DNA of 64,000 nucleotides from Chlorobiaceae bacterium (GTDB lineage: Bacteria; Bacteroidota; Chlorobiia; Chlorobiales; Chlorobiaceae): assembly GCA_013334755.1 (NCBI GenBank), contig JAAXWX010000003.1, forward strand, positions 35,357 to 99,356, written 5' to 3'. A model generated the notes under the pieces. It saw only the letters and a list, made by a program, of their open reading frames with translations. It ran no database searches and had not been told where the DNA came from. Position 1 is the first letter of the stretch. Each line of letters starts with the position of its first letter. Shown in pieces: positions 9,647 through 19,184 of the stretch. A program made the position numbers and the translations under genes.

Positions 9647-10690
9647 ATGAAAATCGGAGCTATTGAGATTGACCAGCCAGTCATTCTTGCACCGATGGAG
9701 GATGTAACCGACAGGGCATTCCGCCAGCTGTGCAAGCGTCACGGGGCGGACATTGTCTATACGGAGTTCATCAGCGCCGAAGCGCTGCGCAGGGGTGTTG
9801 AAAAGTCGATGCGCAAGCTGAAGGTTGATGCAATTGAACGCCCATTTGCCATACAGATTTTCGGCAGCAGTGTCGAGTCGATGGTTGAAGCAGCGGTCAT
9901 TGCCGAAGAGTACTGTCCGGACTATCTCGACATTAATTTCGGATGTCCGACAAAGAAGGTTGCCGGTAAAGGGGCTGGCGCTGCGTTGCTCAGGGAGCCG
10001 GAGAAGATGGCCGCTATTTCCGAGGCGGTTGTAAAAGCGGTCAACATTCCGGTCACCGCCAAAACAAGGATTGGGTGGGACCATGAATCGATTAATATTC
10101 TTGATGTTCTGCCTCGTCTTGAGGATGCCGGTATACAGGCGCTTGCGCTGCATGGCCGCACTCGCAGTCAGATGTACAAGGGCAGGGCTGACTGGAACTG
10201 GATTCGCGCAGTGAAAGAGCGCGCCCGGATTCCGATTATTGCCAATGGAGATATCTGGTCAGCCGAAGATGCAGTTGCCATGTTTGCCGAGACCGGAGCG
10301 GATGGTGTGATGATCGGCAGGGGTTCCATAGGCAACCCCTTTATTTTTGAAGCTGCAAAACAGTTGCTGAAAACCGGAAAGCTGATGCTGCCGCCTGATT
10401 TTCGTGCAAGGATAGAGGCTGCGATTGAGCATCTGAAGCTTTCCGTACAGTTCAAGGGCGAAAAGTATGGTGTGCTTGAAATGCGACGTCACTATGCCAC
10501 CTACCTGAAAGGGCTTCCGATGGTGTCGCGGGTACGCAACAAACTGGTGCGCGAGGATGGGTGGGAGCAGGTTATTGATATTCTTTTTGCCTACCGCGAA
10601 GAGTGCGAAGGGTATGTGAGGGATGGGAAGATACTTGAGGGAACGGAGTACCTCAATGATCATTCTGATAAACTTTTGTTGAATTATTAA
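9647..10690 (+). CDS. dusB: tRNA-dihydrouridine synthase (DusB type)
   Basis: 347 residues. This FMN TIM-barrel enzyme reduces uridine to dihydrouridine in tRNA. Visible motifs are [14 protein letters not shown] at the N-terminus, the catalytic Cys in [11 protein letters not shown], the conserved Lys in TAKTRIGW and the FMN-binding IIANGDIWS...[11 protein letters not shown]. It starts 2 bp after recA, so the two are probably co-transcribed. Confidence 0.9.
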   Translation: MKIGAIEIDQPVILAPMEDVTDRAFRQLCKRHGADIVYTEFISAEALRRGVEKSMRKLKVDAIERPFAIQIFGSSVESMVEAAVIAEEYCPDYLDINFGCPTKKVAGKGAGAALLREPEKMAAISEAVVKAVNIPVTAKTRIGWDHESINILDVLPRLEDAGIQALALHGRTRSQMYKGRADWNWIRAVKERARIPIIANGDIWSAEDAVAMFAETGADGVMIGRGSIGNPFIFEAAKQLLKTGKLMLPPDFRARIEAAIEHLKLSVQFKGEKYGVLEMRRHYATYLKGLPMVSRVRNKLVREDGWEQVIDILFAYREECEGYVRDGKILEGTEYLNDHSDKLLLNY

Positions 10691-10711
10691 GCCAATAATA
10701 GATAATATTTT

Positions 10712-11734
10712 ATGAGTAGTGTGGATTCCCGCTGCCGAGTGGCGGTACTTGGTGCAACCGGCCTTGTGGGCCGAACGATGATCAAGGTTCTGGAAGAGAG
10801 AAATTTCCCTGTGACTGACCTTGTTCCCCTTGCCTCATCAAGAAGCGCCGGTCAGGCGGTCACCTTCGGGGGCAAAGAGTTCATTATCCGTGAGCCTTCT
10901 GCCGAGGCTTTCGAGGGAGTTGATATCGCCCTGTTTTCTGCAGGCGCGACAGCCAGCAAAGAGTGGGCTGTGGTTGCAGCCGCAGAAGGCGCGGTTGTTA
11001 TCGACAATTCATCGGCATTCCGCATGGAGCCCGATGTGCCTCTGGTTGTGCCCGAGGTCAATCCCGAAGCTATTTTCAGGGCAGATGGCACCCCCGAGCG
11101 GATCATTGCCAATCCCAACTGTTCGACCATTCAGATGGTGGTGGTGCTCAAGCCGCTTCATGACCGCTTCGGCGTCAAGAGGGTGGTTGTTTCGACCTAC
11201 CAGTCGGTTACCGGCAAAGGAAAGATCGGGCGCGATGCCCTTGAAAGCGAGCTTGCCGGAGAGAGCCAGGAGCAGTTCACCCATTTTCACCAGATTGCCT
11301 TCAACGCCGTGCCGCAAATCGATGCTTTCACCGATAACGGCTATACCAAGGAGGAGATGAAGATGGTCAACGAAACCCGCAAGATCATGGGCGACAAGAA
11401 TATGAGCATTTCGCCTACCACGGTGCGTATTCCGGTCTATGGCGGCCACGGCGAATCGCTCAACATAGAGCTCGAGAGTGAATTTGATATCGAAGAAGTA
11501 CGAGAACTGCTTCGTCAATCACCCGGTATTATCCTGCAGGATGATCCTTCAGCGAGGCTCTATCCCATGCCGCTCACCTCATATGAGCGCGACGATGTTT
11601 TTGTGGGCAGGATTCGCCGTGATTACTGGCATCCCCAGACCCTGAACATGTGGATTGTGGCCGATAACCTCCGGAAAGGCGCGGCAACCAATGCGGTGCA
11701 GATAGCCGAAGTGGTTATTGCGAAGAAAGGATAA
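10712..11734 (+). CDS. asd: Aspartate-semialdehyde dehydrogenase
   Basis: 340 residues. It reduces aspartyl phosphate to aspartate semialdehyde for lysine/diaminopimelate, threonine and methionine synthesis. The NADP-binding GATGLVG lies at the N-terminus and the active-site Cys in ANPNCSTIQM near residue 135; the catalytic His is in the second half (RIPVYGGHGES). Its 3' end overlaps the convergent unknown gene by 20 bp. Confidence 0.94.
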   Translation: MSSVDSRCRVAVLGATGLVGRTMIKVLEERNFPVTDLVPLASSRSAGQAVTFGGKEFIIREPSAEAFEGVDIALFSAGATASKEWAVVAAAEGAVVIDNSSAFRMEPDVPLVVPEVNPEAIFRADGTPERIIANPNCSTIQMVVVLKPLHDRFGVKRVVVSTYQSVTGKGKIGRDALESELAGESQEQFTHFHQIAFNAVPQIDAFTDNGYTKEEMKMVNETRKIMGDKNMSISPTTVRIPVYGGHGESLNIELESEFDIEEVRELLRQSPGIILQDDPSARLYPMPLTSYERDDVFVGRIRRDYWHPQTLNMWIVADNLRKGAATNAVQIAEVVIAKKG

Positions 11735-12599
11735 ATTCCTTGTTGTTCGAAAGAGCCATCAGTGCCGAGCTGATGGCTTTGACTGCAGCCGCAGAAGAGA
11801 AGGGAAGTTTTTGCGGATTATTGATGGCAATAGATGGGGGTATGCCGAGCGGTTTCAGCTTAATGGATGTCTCCCTCTGGATCAGCGCGATCATTGTCTT
11901 GTCGGCCATTGAGCCGGTAACCTGCACACCGGCATCCTGACAGACAGGGTTGTCGATAAGTATATGTATGGTAAAGTATTCAATCTCCTTCCGGTTTTTG
12001 ACTTCCCTGCATGAGAATTTTTCTATCCTGCCCTTACTTGATATTGTCAGGAGAATAAAGTTGTTCTCAACTTCAAGGATTACCTGTGTATTACTTGTGT
12101 GTTTTGAAAGGTGGAGAAGAGGCAGCTGTGGAGTACCCCTGAATACGATCCGGTGAGTTGTTGAAAAGTGTTCGGAGACTTTTCTGCAGGGTTCTGCAGG
12201 ATAGAAGAGCAGGATTTTTTTTTCAAGCAGCCCATGGCTGTTGTCGCCGTAAGAGGTAATATCGAAATCATACTCTTCAGGTTGGTTTAAAAAGTAACCC
12301 GCTTCGATTCTGCCGTACTTCCTGCTCTCCTCACTGCTTGCATTGGCGGGAAAGCAGGCGGGAAGGGGAAGATAGCTTTTCGGCCCGATACAGAGTGCGA
12401 GTTCTTCATCCGGCCACTCATTGAGTTGGTTGTCCAGTTTTTTCAGAAGTCGTTTACCTCTGTCAAAAGCAAAGTCACCAAGGCCGAATGGCAGAGTTTT
12501 ACACAAACTCAGGCTGTATTCTGTGTCACCTGACGTTTTAAGCCGGACAAGAGCGCACTCTTTGGCGTCGATGGCGCAGGCGATCAGGCTTTTGCTCAT
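11715..12599 (-). CDS. Conserved protein of unknown function
   Basis: 294 residues, predicted cytoplasmic, with no signal peptide or membrane segment. Short hydrophobic strands near the N-terminus (LIACAIDAKECALVRLK), the middle (TQVILEVENNFILLTISSKG) and the C-terminus suggest an actin/PilM-like or DUF3822-like fold, but this is only an impression. It is the third gene of alr-comEA-like-unknown: its ATG at 12599 overlaps the preceding TAA by one base (TAATG), so translation is coupled. It overlaps asd by 20 bp tail to tail. Confidence 0.7.
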   Translation of the reverse strand: MSKSLIACAIDAKECALVRLKTSGDTEYSLSLCKTLPFGLGDFAFDRGKRLLKKLDNQLNEWPDEELALCIGPKSYLPLPACFPANASSEESRKYGRIEAGYFLNQPEEYDFDITSYGDNSHGLLEKKILLFYPAEPCRKVSEHFSTTHRIVFRGTPQLPLLHLSKHTSNTQVILEVENNFILLTISSKGRIEKFSCREVKNRKEIEYFTIHILIDNPVCQDAGVQVTGSMADKTMIALIQRETSIKLKPLGIPPSIAINNPQKLPFSSAAAVKAISSALMALSNNKEFILSSQ

Positions 12600-13114
12600 T
12601 ATTCCAGTGTGAAATATTTTTTGAGGGATTCAAGCTTTTTTTTACCGATTCCTTTTACAGCAAGAAAGTCTTCAAATTGTTGCACTTTCCCCCCTTTTTT
12701 GCTTCTGAAGGCAATCAGGCGTTCGGCCATAACCGGCCCGATTCCCGGAATTTTCTGTAACTGCCGGCTGCTGGCTTTATTGAAAGCAATCGTACCGGTG
12801 AACACCTTTTTTCCTGACGAGCGGTGCTCTGTTTTTTTTCCATCGGCAATCTCATCGCCTTCTGTTTTTACCTCTTGCAGCATCTCCTCTTTCACTGTTG
12901 CCTGCTCCATGGTGGCAAGGCTGATAAGGCTGTCGACTTCTGTTTCACGGTAACGGGCCGTTTCCGTCTTTTTGAGAAGGGTCGCCGCATCCTCTACGGA
13001 ACGGATATTTTTAAGGACGCCTCCAAGAACCAGAAATCCCAAAAGAATAGAAATCAGAGAGATTTCTGCTTTTGTAAGGCTAAGTCTGATTGAAAGTTTT
13101 TCCAGGGGATTCAT
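12599..13114 (-). CDS. ComEA-like helix-hairpin-helix protein
   Basis: 171 residues from the ATG at 13114, which overlaps the alr stop as ATGA. One N-terminal membrane segment (about 19-35, ISLISILLGFLVLGG), a charged linker, then a helix-hairpin-helix DNA-binding domain (about 110-171; NKASSRQLQKIPGIGPVMAERLI and DFLAVKGIGKKKLESL). ComEA proteins bind incoming DNA at the membrane during transformation. No other competence genes are in view, so a general membrane-anchored DNA-binding role is the safe statement. A longer frame to 13150 runs into alr and is unlikely. Confidence 0.82.
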   Translation of the reverse strand: MNPLEKLSIRLSLTKAEISLISILLGFLVLGGVLKNIRSVEDAATLLKKTETARYRETEVDSLISLATMEQATVKEEMLQEVKTEGDEIADGKKTEHRSSGKKVFTGTIAFNKASSRQLQKIPGIGPVMAERLIAFRSKKGGKVQQFEDFLAVKGIGKKKLESLKKYFTLE

Positions 13115-14262
13115 ATAAATATACGTTTTACTCTGGAAGAAACCGAACAAAGCGTTTCGTAGCTGATGGTTCCGGAAATTTCGGCAAGATCATCTGCTGA
13201 TGGTTTGTCCCAACCGAAGAGAATCGCCGTGTCTCCTTTTTTGACATCGTGCACTGCGCCCAGGTCAACCATAATCTGGTCCATCGTAACTGTACCGACC
13301 TGCGGATAAGAGTTGCCGTTGATTGTGATGGTGGTGCGGCATGACAGGCTCCTTGCATAACCATCGGCGTAACCTGCGGCTATGGTTGCGATATACCGTG
13401 GTTCCCGGGCAGTCCATGTTCTGTTATAGCTGATGGTAGTTCCTGCCTGCACGGGTTTGATAAAAATCACTTTTGCTTCGAACTGCATGACCGGTTTGAC
13501 GTTGAGGCGGAAAGGAGTGTGTTTTGCCGGATGGTAACCATAGAGCAGAATGCCTGGCCTCACCATATCAAGCCAGGATTCAGGTGTCGAGAGGATTGCT
13601 CCGCTGTTGGCGGTGTGTTTGCAGACTGTTCTGGCGGAAGCATGCTCATATTCTGCCGTGAGTGTTTTAAAAGCTTCGAGCTGTATTTTGGTGAAGCCTT
13701 CGGCTGATGTACTGTCGGCAAAGTGGGTATAGATTCCTTTCAGCTCAAGGTGCGGGGAGCGATCGATCTGCCTGAGAAGCTCCATGGCAACAGAAGGGGG
13801 AGTGCCAAGTCGTCCCATGCCCGTATCGACTTTTAGCTGTACGGCAAGTGTTTTGCTGTGTGCGGCAGCAATTTCTTCTGCAGCATGAAGTGTGGGGCTG
13901 TCGCAGACGGTCATGTCTATGCCATATTGCAGGTAAAACTCGATATGCGAAAGAAGCGGCGAAGAAAAGGCGAGAATTGTCGCTGGTTGCTTCAGAGCGC
14001 CTCCGGTTTTCAGCTCAATGGCTTCATGGATGTTTGCTACACCAAAATCTTTGATGCCAACCCTTTCAAGCGTTTCGGCAACCCTGTGGACGTTATGACC
14101 GTAGGCATTTGCCTTGACGATACCCATGATACGAGTTTTTTCGCCGACTCGATCGCGGATCAGGCGAGTGTTCCATGCGAGATTGTCGATGGAGACAACG
14201 GCCTCTGTCATGTTTTCAGCAGGAATTCCCCTTGCCGAAAAGCCTGGTTCTTTTTCATCCAT
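13111..14262 (-). CDS. alr: Alanine racemase
   Basis: 383 residues. PLP enzyme making D-alanine for peptidoglycan. The Schiff-base Lys lies in GIVKANAYGHN near residue 50 and the catalytic Tyr in the AAGYADGYAR region; VDTGMGRLG and TMDQIMVDLG are also characteristic. It is the first gene of a three-gene run, overlapping the ComEA-like gene by four bases (ATGA). Confidence 0.94.
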   Translation of the reverse strand: MDEKEPGFSARGIPAENMTEAVVSIDNLAWNTRLIRDRVGEKTRIMGIVKANAYGHNVHRVAETLERVGIKDFGVANIHEAIELKTGGALKQPATILAFSSPLLSHIEFYLQYGIDMTVCDSPTLHAAEEIAAAHSKTLAVQLKVDTGMGRLGTPPSVAMELLRQIDRSPHLELKGIYTHFADSTSAEGFTKIQLEAFKTLTAEYEHASARTVCKHTANSGAILSTPESWLDMVRPGILLYGYHPAKHTPFRLNVKPVMQFEAKVIFIKPVQAGTTISYNRTWTAREPRYIATIAAGYADGYARSLSCRTTITINGNSYPQVGTVTMDQIMVDLGAVHDVKKGDTAILFGWDKPSADDLAEISGTISYETLCSVSSRVKRIFI

Positions 14263-14652
14263 AAAAGCTGCTATTAATTTTTTATCGGAATAGTTCCATA
14301 AAAGGAATCAGGTGTATTCCGACAACATCGGGAGTTTATTTGGCTCTCTTTATAATTGTCCTGTCAACCGGTCTGGCTTTGAAGCCCGAACGCTCAAGAC
14401 GATTGTGCAAGATGCTTCTGATGCGGCTTCAGGAGATCAGCTTTCTCTGATGCCACAATTTCTTGTAAAAAAACATATTTTGCACCTGATTATCAAACCG
14501 TAAAGAAACTTATTCATCCGGTATCGTTAATTGAAAGGATGTTCGGCAAACCCCTCCCTTCAGGAAAGGGAGTATCTTAACAATTAATGTATATTTTCTG
14601 TTAAACGTCATCAGGTATCGTTTTCACTTTAACTCATTTCTCAGCTATAATC
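14263..14652. other. 390-bp intergenic region
   Basis: The divergent region between alr and the CBS-like gene. It contains a small perfect hairpin at 14554-14572 (CTCCCTT/AAGGGAG, CAGGA loop) about 80 bp upstream of the CBS-like start, and a 63-codon plus-strand frame (14312-14503) with no coding character. I see no tRNA or known riboswitch. The promoters of both flanking genes must lie here. Confidence 0.6.
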
Positions 14653-16026
14653 ATGTCGAACCACGATATATTCGGGCTTGCCGCAGAAACGCCGATGGTT
14701 CTTGTAAAACAGATGGCCCGCCAGATCAGGCCGACGGTCATGGCCAAACTTGAGTTCATGAATCCAGCCTGGTCGCATTATTACAGGGTGGCATCAGCCA
14801 TTGTCAGGGATGCTGAGGAACGCAAGCTGATTCATCCGGGCATGACCCTTGTTGACTGGACTTTTGGCAGCAGCGGGATCGCCCTGGCTATGGCTGGAGT
14901 GAGCCGGGGCTACAAGCTGCTGCTGGCTGCTCCTGATAAAATATCGCAGGAGAAGCAGGATATGCTCAGGGCTCTCGGTGCGGAACTGGTTATTACCCCT
15001 TCGGATGCGTTGCCCGGAGAGCCTCGAAGCTGTATGAATGTGGCTGAAAGTCTTGTGAGAAGTATTCCGAATGCCTTTTTTGCCGGAATGTATGAGAACC
15101 CTCTCAGCTTTAAGGTTCACAGTGAAACCACCGGCAGCGAGATTTTCAGCCAGACAGAGGGTCGGGTTACCCATGTTTTTGTGCCGATGATTTCCGGCGC
15201 AATGGTTTTCGGGATCGCTTCTTTTCTGAAAGCAAAGAATCCCGGGATCAAAATTATCGGTGTCGAGTCGCAGGGTTCAATCTATTACGATCTTTTTAAG
15301 GACGGAAAGCCTGGAGTTGCGGCATTTTCCGAGCTTGAGGAAATAGGTTCCCGGCAGCCCTCAGCATTCTGGGATCCTTCAGCTTTAGATGATGTGATGC
15401 AGGTAAGCGATTATGACGCATTCAACTGCGGCAGGGAACTCTTGCGGATGGAAGCTGTTTTTGCCGGGGGTGCATCTGGTGCAGCTATGGCTGCAGCACT
15501 TCGGGCTGGAGAAACGTATGGTGAGGATGATTGTGTGGTTGTGGTGATGAATGATTTTGGCGGATATTATCTCAGCAAGATGTACCGTGACGAGTGGATG
15601 CGCAAGCGCGGCTATTATCGAAAGGCAAAATCAGCCCTTGAACAGATTACAGCCGAAGATATTCTGCACTTGAAGGCGCGCAGGAATCTGATTTTCGCTT
15701 ATCCGGAAAATACGCTTGCGGAAGTGTTTGAGATGATGAAGCAGAACGACGTCTCCCAGCTTCCTATAGTTTCCTATAACGCTCCGATAGGCAGTATCAG
15801 TGAAAACAAGATTCTTTCTATTCTTATTGAAAACGATGACGCCATGAACTCAAAGGTTGTCGGGTTTATGGAGAAGCCATTTCCGGTCTGCCGACTGGAT
15901 GCAACGATTTCCGAATTATCCGACAAACTGCAGCAAAGTGCATCCGGAGTACTGATAAGCTTGTCTGATGGACAACTTCAATTGCTTACAAAATCAGATC
16001 TTATTGATGCATTGACTCATAAATGA
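14653..16026 (+). CDS. Cystathionine-beta-synthase-like protein lacking the PLP lysine, with CBS pair
   Basis: 457 residues. The first 320 or so align by eye with cysteine synthase/cystathionine beta-synthase (KLEFMNP, ENPLSF, TTGSEIFSQ, GGASGAAMAAAL); the last 130 hold two CBS motifs. Key residues are changed: S-V-K-D-R has become S-H-Y-Y-R (41-45), so the Schiff-base Lys is Tyr43. TSGNTG has become TFGSSG (70-75). The phosphate loop GTGGT has become ISGAM (180-184). I infer that it cannot bind PLP normally and is a pseudoenzyme or ligand sensor. The frame is intact, so it is not a decaying gene. Confidence 0.85.
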   Translation: MSNHDIFGLAAETPMVLVKQMARQIRPTVMAKLEFMNPAWSHYYRVASAIVRDAEERKLIHPGMTLVDWTFGSSGIALAMAGVSRGYKLLLAAPDKISQEKQDMLRALGAELVITPSDALPGEPRSCMNVAESLVRSIPNAFFAGMYENPLSFKVHSETTGSEIFSQTEGRVTHVFVPMISGAMVFGIASFLKAKNPGIKIIGVESQGSIYYDLFKDGKPGVAAFSELEEIGSRQPSAFWDPSALDDVMQVSDYDAFNCGRELLRMEAVFAGGASGAAMAAALRAGETYGEDDCVVVVMNDFGGYYLSKMYRDEWMRKRGYYRKAKSALEQITAEDILHLKARRNLIFAYPENTLAEVFEMMKQNDVSQLPIVSYNAPIGSISENKILSILIENDDAMNSKVVGFMEKPFPVCRLDATISELSDKLQQSASGVLISLSDGQLQLLTKSDLIDALTHK

Positions 16027-16206
16027 GAGCAGTGGAATTATCTGGTTGTTTTTTTTAAGGGATTTATTTAATTAAGCACTCTGAACATTCCTCTTTTTTT
16101 TCAGGTGCGATGCACTATATTGCGCCATAAAGCCGGAAAAAATGTCGGGGGGGAAGTACTGAAAATCCTGACAGCTTCGAGCCGGGTTAATAACCAGCAA
16201 TATGAT

Positions 16207-16767
16207 ATGAAGGTAGAATCCAGAAAAAGGCAGTTCATTTTGGAGGGGAAGATCAAGGCTTGCTTCTGTGAAGGATGCGGCCAGATTACAAACAAAGTGT
16301 TTGTCGGCGAATGGATGCCGAGCGATAAGCCGAAGGAGGATGATTTTCTGACGGCCGTTGCTGTTAAAAAGCCTAAAGGCGGGAAAAATGGTACTGGTGA
16401 GTTGCATCCTGCAGCTGAAAATCAGTACTGGATTCGCTGTTCCGAATGCAATCAGGTCTTTCTTCTCAAGGAGTGGCAGATACAGATTGACCGGGAAGTC
16501 AAGCCTGATGAGCTGAAAGCGGAAGAGTGCCAGGTTTATTCTCCGCATGGTATTTATGCAAAAGGTGATGCACTGTATCACCAGGCACTTGGTGAGGTCG
16601 GGGTGGTCAGGGAAAAACAGGCGACAGGAAGCGGTGCGTTTGTCATTATCGTTGAGTTTTGTAAAAGTGGCAGAAAACAGCTCCTTGAAAATGTGCAGAT
16701 GAACTCTGGCAATGGAAAAAATTCGGAAAGTGTTACGGATATTATTAAACTCAAACTAAGACGTTGA
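16207..16767 (+). CDS. Zinc-ribbon-like protein of unknown function
   Basis: 186 residues from the ATG at 16207. Two CxxC pairs (C21/C24 and C78/C81) suggest one zinc-ribbon interrupted by a loop. Residues about 111-163 form a small basic beta-rich domain (YSPHGIYAKGDALYHQALGEVG...), like the SH3-like tails of some RNA-polymerase- or DNA-binding proteins. The frame is open from a GTG at 16105, and no start has a good ribosome binding site, so the N-terminus is uncertain. rpsU starts 24 bp downstream, suggesting co-transcription with a translation gene. Function unknown. Confidence 0.68.
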   Translation: MKVESRKRQFILEGKIKACFCEGCGQITNKVFVGEWMPSDKPKEDDFLTAVAVKKPKGGKNGTGELHPAAENQYWIRCSECNQVFLLKEWQIQIDREVKPDELKAEECQVYSPHGIYAKGDALYHQALGEVGVVREKQATGSGAFVIIVEFCKSGRKQLLENVQMNSGNGKNSESVTDIIKLKLRR

Positions 16768-16791
16768 TCTTTTAAAAGGGGGTGAATTACA

Positions 16792-16989
16792 TTGGTTAGT
16801 GTGCAGATAAATGATAATGAATCGATCGATAAAATGCTGAAACGCTTCAAGAAAAAGTATGAGCGTGCAGGTGTTTTAAAGGAGTTTCGTGCAAACGCAT
16901 ACTTTGTTAAACCTTCGGTGGATGGTCGTTTGAAGCGCTCAAGAAGCAGGCGGAGAGCGCAGAGGGCAAATGAAGAACGCAATTCATGA
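16792..16989 (+). CDS. rpsU: 30S ribosomal protein S21
   Basis: 65 residues, highly basic, with [21 protein letters not shown] at the N-terminus and an Arg/Lys-rich C-terminus ([12 protein letters not shown]), both typical of S21, which sits near the 3' end of 16S rRNA and aids initiation. The start is TTG at 16792; AGGGGGTGA about seven bases upstream is a strong Shine-Dalgarno that decides it. A terminator follows and then aroA. Confidence 0.93.
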   Translation: MVSVQINDNESIDKMLKRFKKKYERAGVLKEFRANAYFVKPSVDGRLKRSRSRRRAQRANEERNS

Positions 16990-17011
16990 TCATTCTGATC
17001 GGAAAAGTTAT

Positions 17012-17049
17012 GCAAAGCAGCTCCTTTACGGGGGTTGCTTTTTTTTTGT
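17012..17049 (+). terminator. Rho-independent terminator after rpsU
   Basis: AAGCAGCTCC pairs with GGGGTTGCTT (two G-U pairs) around a short loop, followed by a run of T residues. It lies 20 bp upstream of the aroA start, so it may also attenuate read-through into aroA. Confidence 0.8.
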
Positions 17050-17069
17050 CAATACCAATCAACTGACTC

Positions 17070-18371
17070 ATGAGAGTGTTCAAAGGTGAAGTTACAGCAT
17101 TACCACCCGACAAATCAATTTCCCACCGTGCGGCACTTATTGGTGCGCTCTCGGAAGGAACAACAGAGATAACGAACTTTTCAGGCGGATTTGACAATCA
17201 GTCCACCCTGGGAGTTCTGAAAGATGCCGGGATCATTCTTCGACAGGAAGATGTGGATGGCGGCTACGGCCGTCGTATCAGACGGGTCGTTATCGAATCA
17301 GGTGGATTATGGAGTTTTTTACCGCCTTCAGCTCCTCTGATGTGCAATAATTCAGGAAGTACCATGCGCATGTTTGCCGGTATTCTTGCTGCCCAGCCTT
17401 TTGCAAGCGAGTTGATCGGCGACAGTTCTCTGATGAAGAGGCCAATGAAAAGGGTTGCTGACCCGTTGCGACAGATGGGTGCCGATGTTGAGCTTTCTTT
17501 GGCGGGAACAGCACCAATCAGAATTAAAGGGACAAAAGAGCTGAAGCCCATCGAGTATCGTCTTCCGGTCCCCTCGGCGCAGGTGAAGTCGCTTGTGGCT
17601 TTTGCCGCTCTTCATGCTGACGGTGAATCGAGGATTATCGAGTCGGTTCGTTCGCGTGACCATACCGAAGTGATGCTTGGTCTTGAGAGCATTGAACATG
17701 AGGGGGAGCGGGTCATTGTCGTGCCAGGTCGAAAAGCTGTTGCAGCAAAACCTTTCTATATACCCGCAGACCCCTCTGCAGCTTGTTTCATTGTGGCGCT
17801 TGGCCTGCTTGCCCGCGGTTCGGAGATCATCATCAGGGATGTCTGCCTCAATCCGACGCGGGCGGCATTTCTTGATATCCTGACTGACGCCGGTGCGGGA
17901 TTGACGATTGAAAACCAGCGCGTGATTGGCGGTGAAATGATCGGTGACATTCTGGTTCAGAACCATGCGGGGCTGGAACCCCTCATGATCCTCGATCCGC
18001 AGGTGGTTGCCTATATCATTGATGAAATACCGATGCTTGCTGTTCTTTCCGCCTTTGCTTCAGGCCGCTTTGAACTGCACAACGCTGCCGAGTTGAGAAC
18101 AAAAGAGAGTGACCGGATTGATGCACTTGTTGTTAATCTTCAGCGTCTTGGCTTTGATTGTGAACAGTATCCTGACGGTTTCATGGTCAAGGGCCGCCGG
18201 ATAACCCCGTCAGGAACGGTGGTCATCGACAGTTTTGATGATCACAGAATTGCCATGAGTTTTGCCATTGCGAGCAAAGCAACAGGGTGCCCCCTTGATA
18301 TTACCGATATCGATGTGGTTGGTGTCTCGTTTCCGAATTTTTTTGCATTGCTTGAAAGCCTGGAAGCCTGA
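17070..18371 (+). CDS. aroA: 3-phosphoshikimate 1-carboxyvinyltransferase (EPSP synthase)
   Basis: 433 residues, usual length. It joins shikimate-3-phosphate and PEP in the chorismate pathway. Motifs are [11 protein letters not shown] at the N-terminus, NNSGSTMRM near residue 92, TKESDRI in the second half and the C-terminal DDHRIAMSF. It follows the rpsU terminator closely. The convergent alpha/beta hydrolase ends 18 bp away. Confidence 0.95.
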   Translation: MRVFKGEVTALPPDKSISHRAALIGALSEGTTEITNFSGGFDNQSTLGVLKDAGIILRQEDVDGGYGRRIRRVVIESGGLWSFLPPSAPLMCNNSGSTMRMFAGILAAQPFASELIGDSSLMKRPMKRVADPLRQMGADVELSLAGTAPIRIKGTKELKPIEYRLPVPSAQVKSLVAFAALHADGESRIIESVRSRDHTEVMLGLESIEHEGERVIVVPGRKAVAAKPFYIPADPSAACFIVALGLLARGSEIIIRDVCLNPTRAAFLDILTDAGAGLTIENQRVIGGEMIGDILVQNHAGLEPLMILDPQVVAYIIDEIPMLAVLSAFASGRFELHNAAELRTKESDRIDALVVNLQRLGFDCEQYPDGFMVKGRRITPSGTVVIDSFDDHRIAMSFAIASKATGCPLDITDIDVVGVSFPNFFALLESLEA

Positions 18372-18382
18372 CTGGTCAGCAG

Positions 18383-18410
18383 AGAGAGGTCAGGATTGCC
18401 TGACCTCTCT
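18383..18410. terminator. Perfect 12-bp hairpin between aroA and the hydrolase gene
   Basis: AGAGAGGTCAGG pairs perfectly with CCTGACCTCTCT around the loop ATTG. It overlaps the last codons of the hydrolase (stop at 18390). There is no T-run on either side, so it is a strong convergent hairpin that may terminate or stabilise both mRNA ends rather than a textbook terminator. Confidence 0.6.
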
Positions 18411-19181
18411 GATATGGTCAAGCAACGCAAGGTTGAAGGCTTCGGGTTGCTCCATGTTCGAGATATGTCCGGCTCCTGCAAGCAGATGGAGTTTTGAGCC
18501 GGGAATTTGGTAATGAATGCTTTCGGCTGTTTCAGGTGTTGTAAGCCGGTCCTCCTTTCCGTTCAAAACCAGCACAGGGCAATGTATGCCGGCAAGACGA
18601 GGGGTTGCATCGGAACGCATCATGATCGCCTTCATTGCTTCGATGATGACTGTGGCGGGTTGTTCTGTTATCATCGTCGCGGCTTGTGTGACCAGTTCCG
18701 GTTTCAATGTGTATGTGCTGGTGGTAAAGTAATTCGGGATCATTCGCTTTGCGGCTTCTTCGGCGCCTTCAGCCTTTACTGCTTTAATGAACTCTTCCCG
18801 AACAGATTTTGCTGAAGGAGCATCAGCTTCAGCCCTGGTATCGCACAGAACCAGCGATATGGTTTTACCGGGGTAAAGCCGGTAGAATTCAAAAGCCTGA
18901 TATCCACCCATCGACAGTCCGACAACCGTCACGCTCTTTATTTTCAGCGATTCAAGGAGTTTGGCAAGTTCATGGGCGTAATCAGTAAACGTCCAATCAT
19001 TCCGTTTTTCAGAGCCGTCAATACCGTAAGAATTCGGGGCTACGACAGCCAGACCGGCTCCTCCCAGAGCATCAAGCTGTGGCTGCCACATGGCGGAAGA
19101 GAGCGGAAATGCATGCAGAAGCAAGAGAGCATGTTTCTCAAGGCCACGTTCTGTTATGTTTACACCGCGGTATGTCAGCAT
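18390..19181 (-). CDS. Alpha/beta-hydrolase fold protein
   Basis: 263 residues. The nucleophile elbow is GLSMGG (catalytic Ser near residue 93), an Asp lies in VLNGKEDRLT and the His in AGAGHISNMEQ, completing the triad. HAFPLSSAMW near the N-terminus supplies the oxyanion hole. This type includes 3-oxoadipate enol-lactonase-like esterases and carboxylesterases; the substrate is unknown. It starts 3 bp after the YtxH-type gene and is probably in the same transcript. Confidence 0.83.
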   Translation of the reverse strand: MLTYRGVNITERGLEKHALLLLHAFPLSSAMWQPQLDALGGAGLAVVAPNSYGIDGSEKRNDWTFTDYAHELAKLLESLKIKSVTVVGLSMGGYQAFEFYRLYPGKTISLVLCDTRAEADAPSAKSVREEFIKAVKAEGAEEAAKRMIPNYFTTSTYTLKPELVTQAATMITEQPATVIIEAMKAIMMRSDATPRLAGIHCPVLVLNGKEDRLTTPETAESIHYQIPGSKLHLLAGAGHISNMEQPEAFNLALLDHIREVRQS

Positions 19182-19184
19182 CTA

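Noticed and set aside
14312..14503. 63-codon frame in the region upstream of the CBS-like gene
   Set aside because: No ribosome binding site and no conserved-looking pattern.
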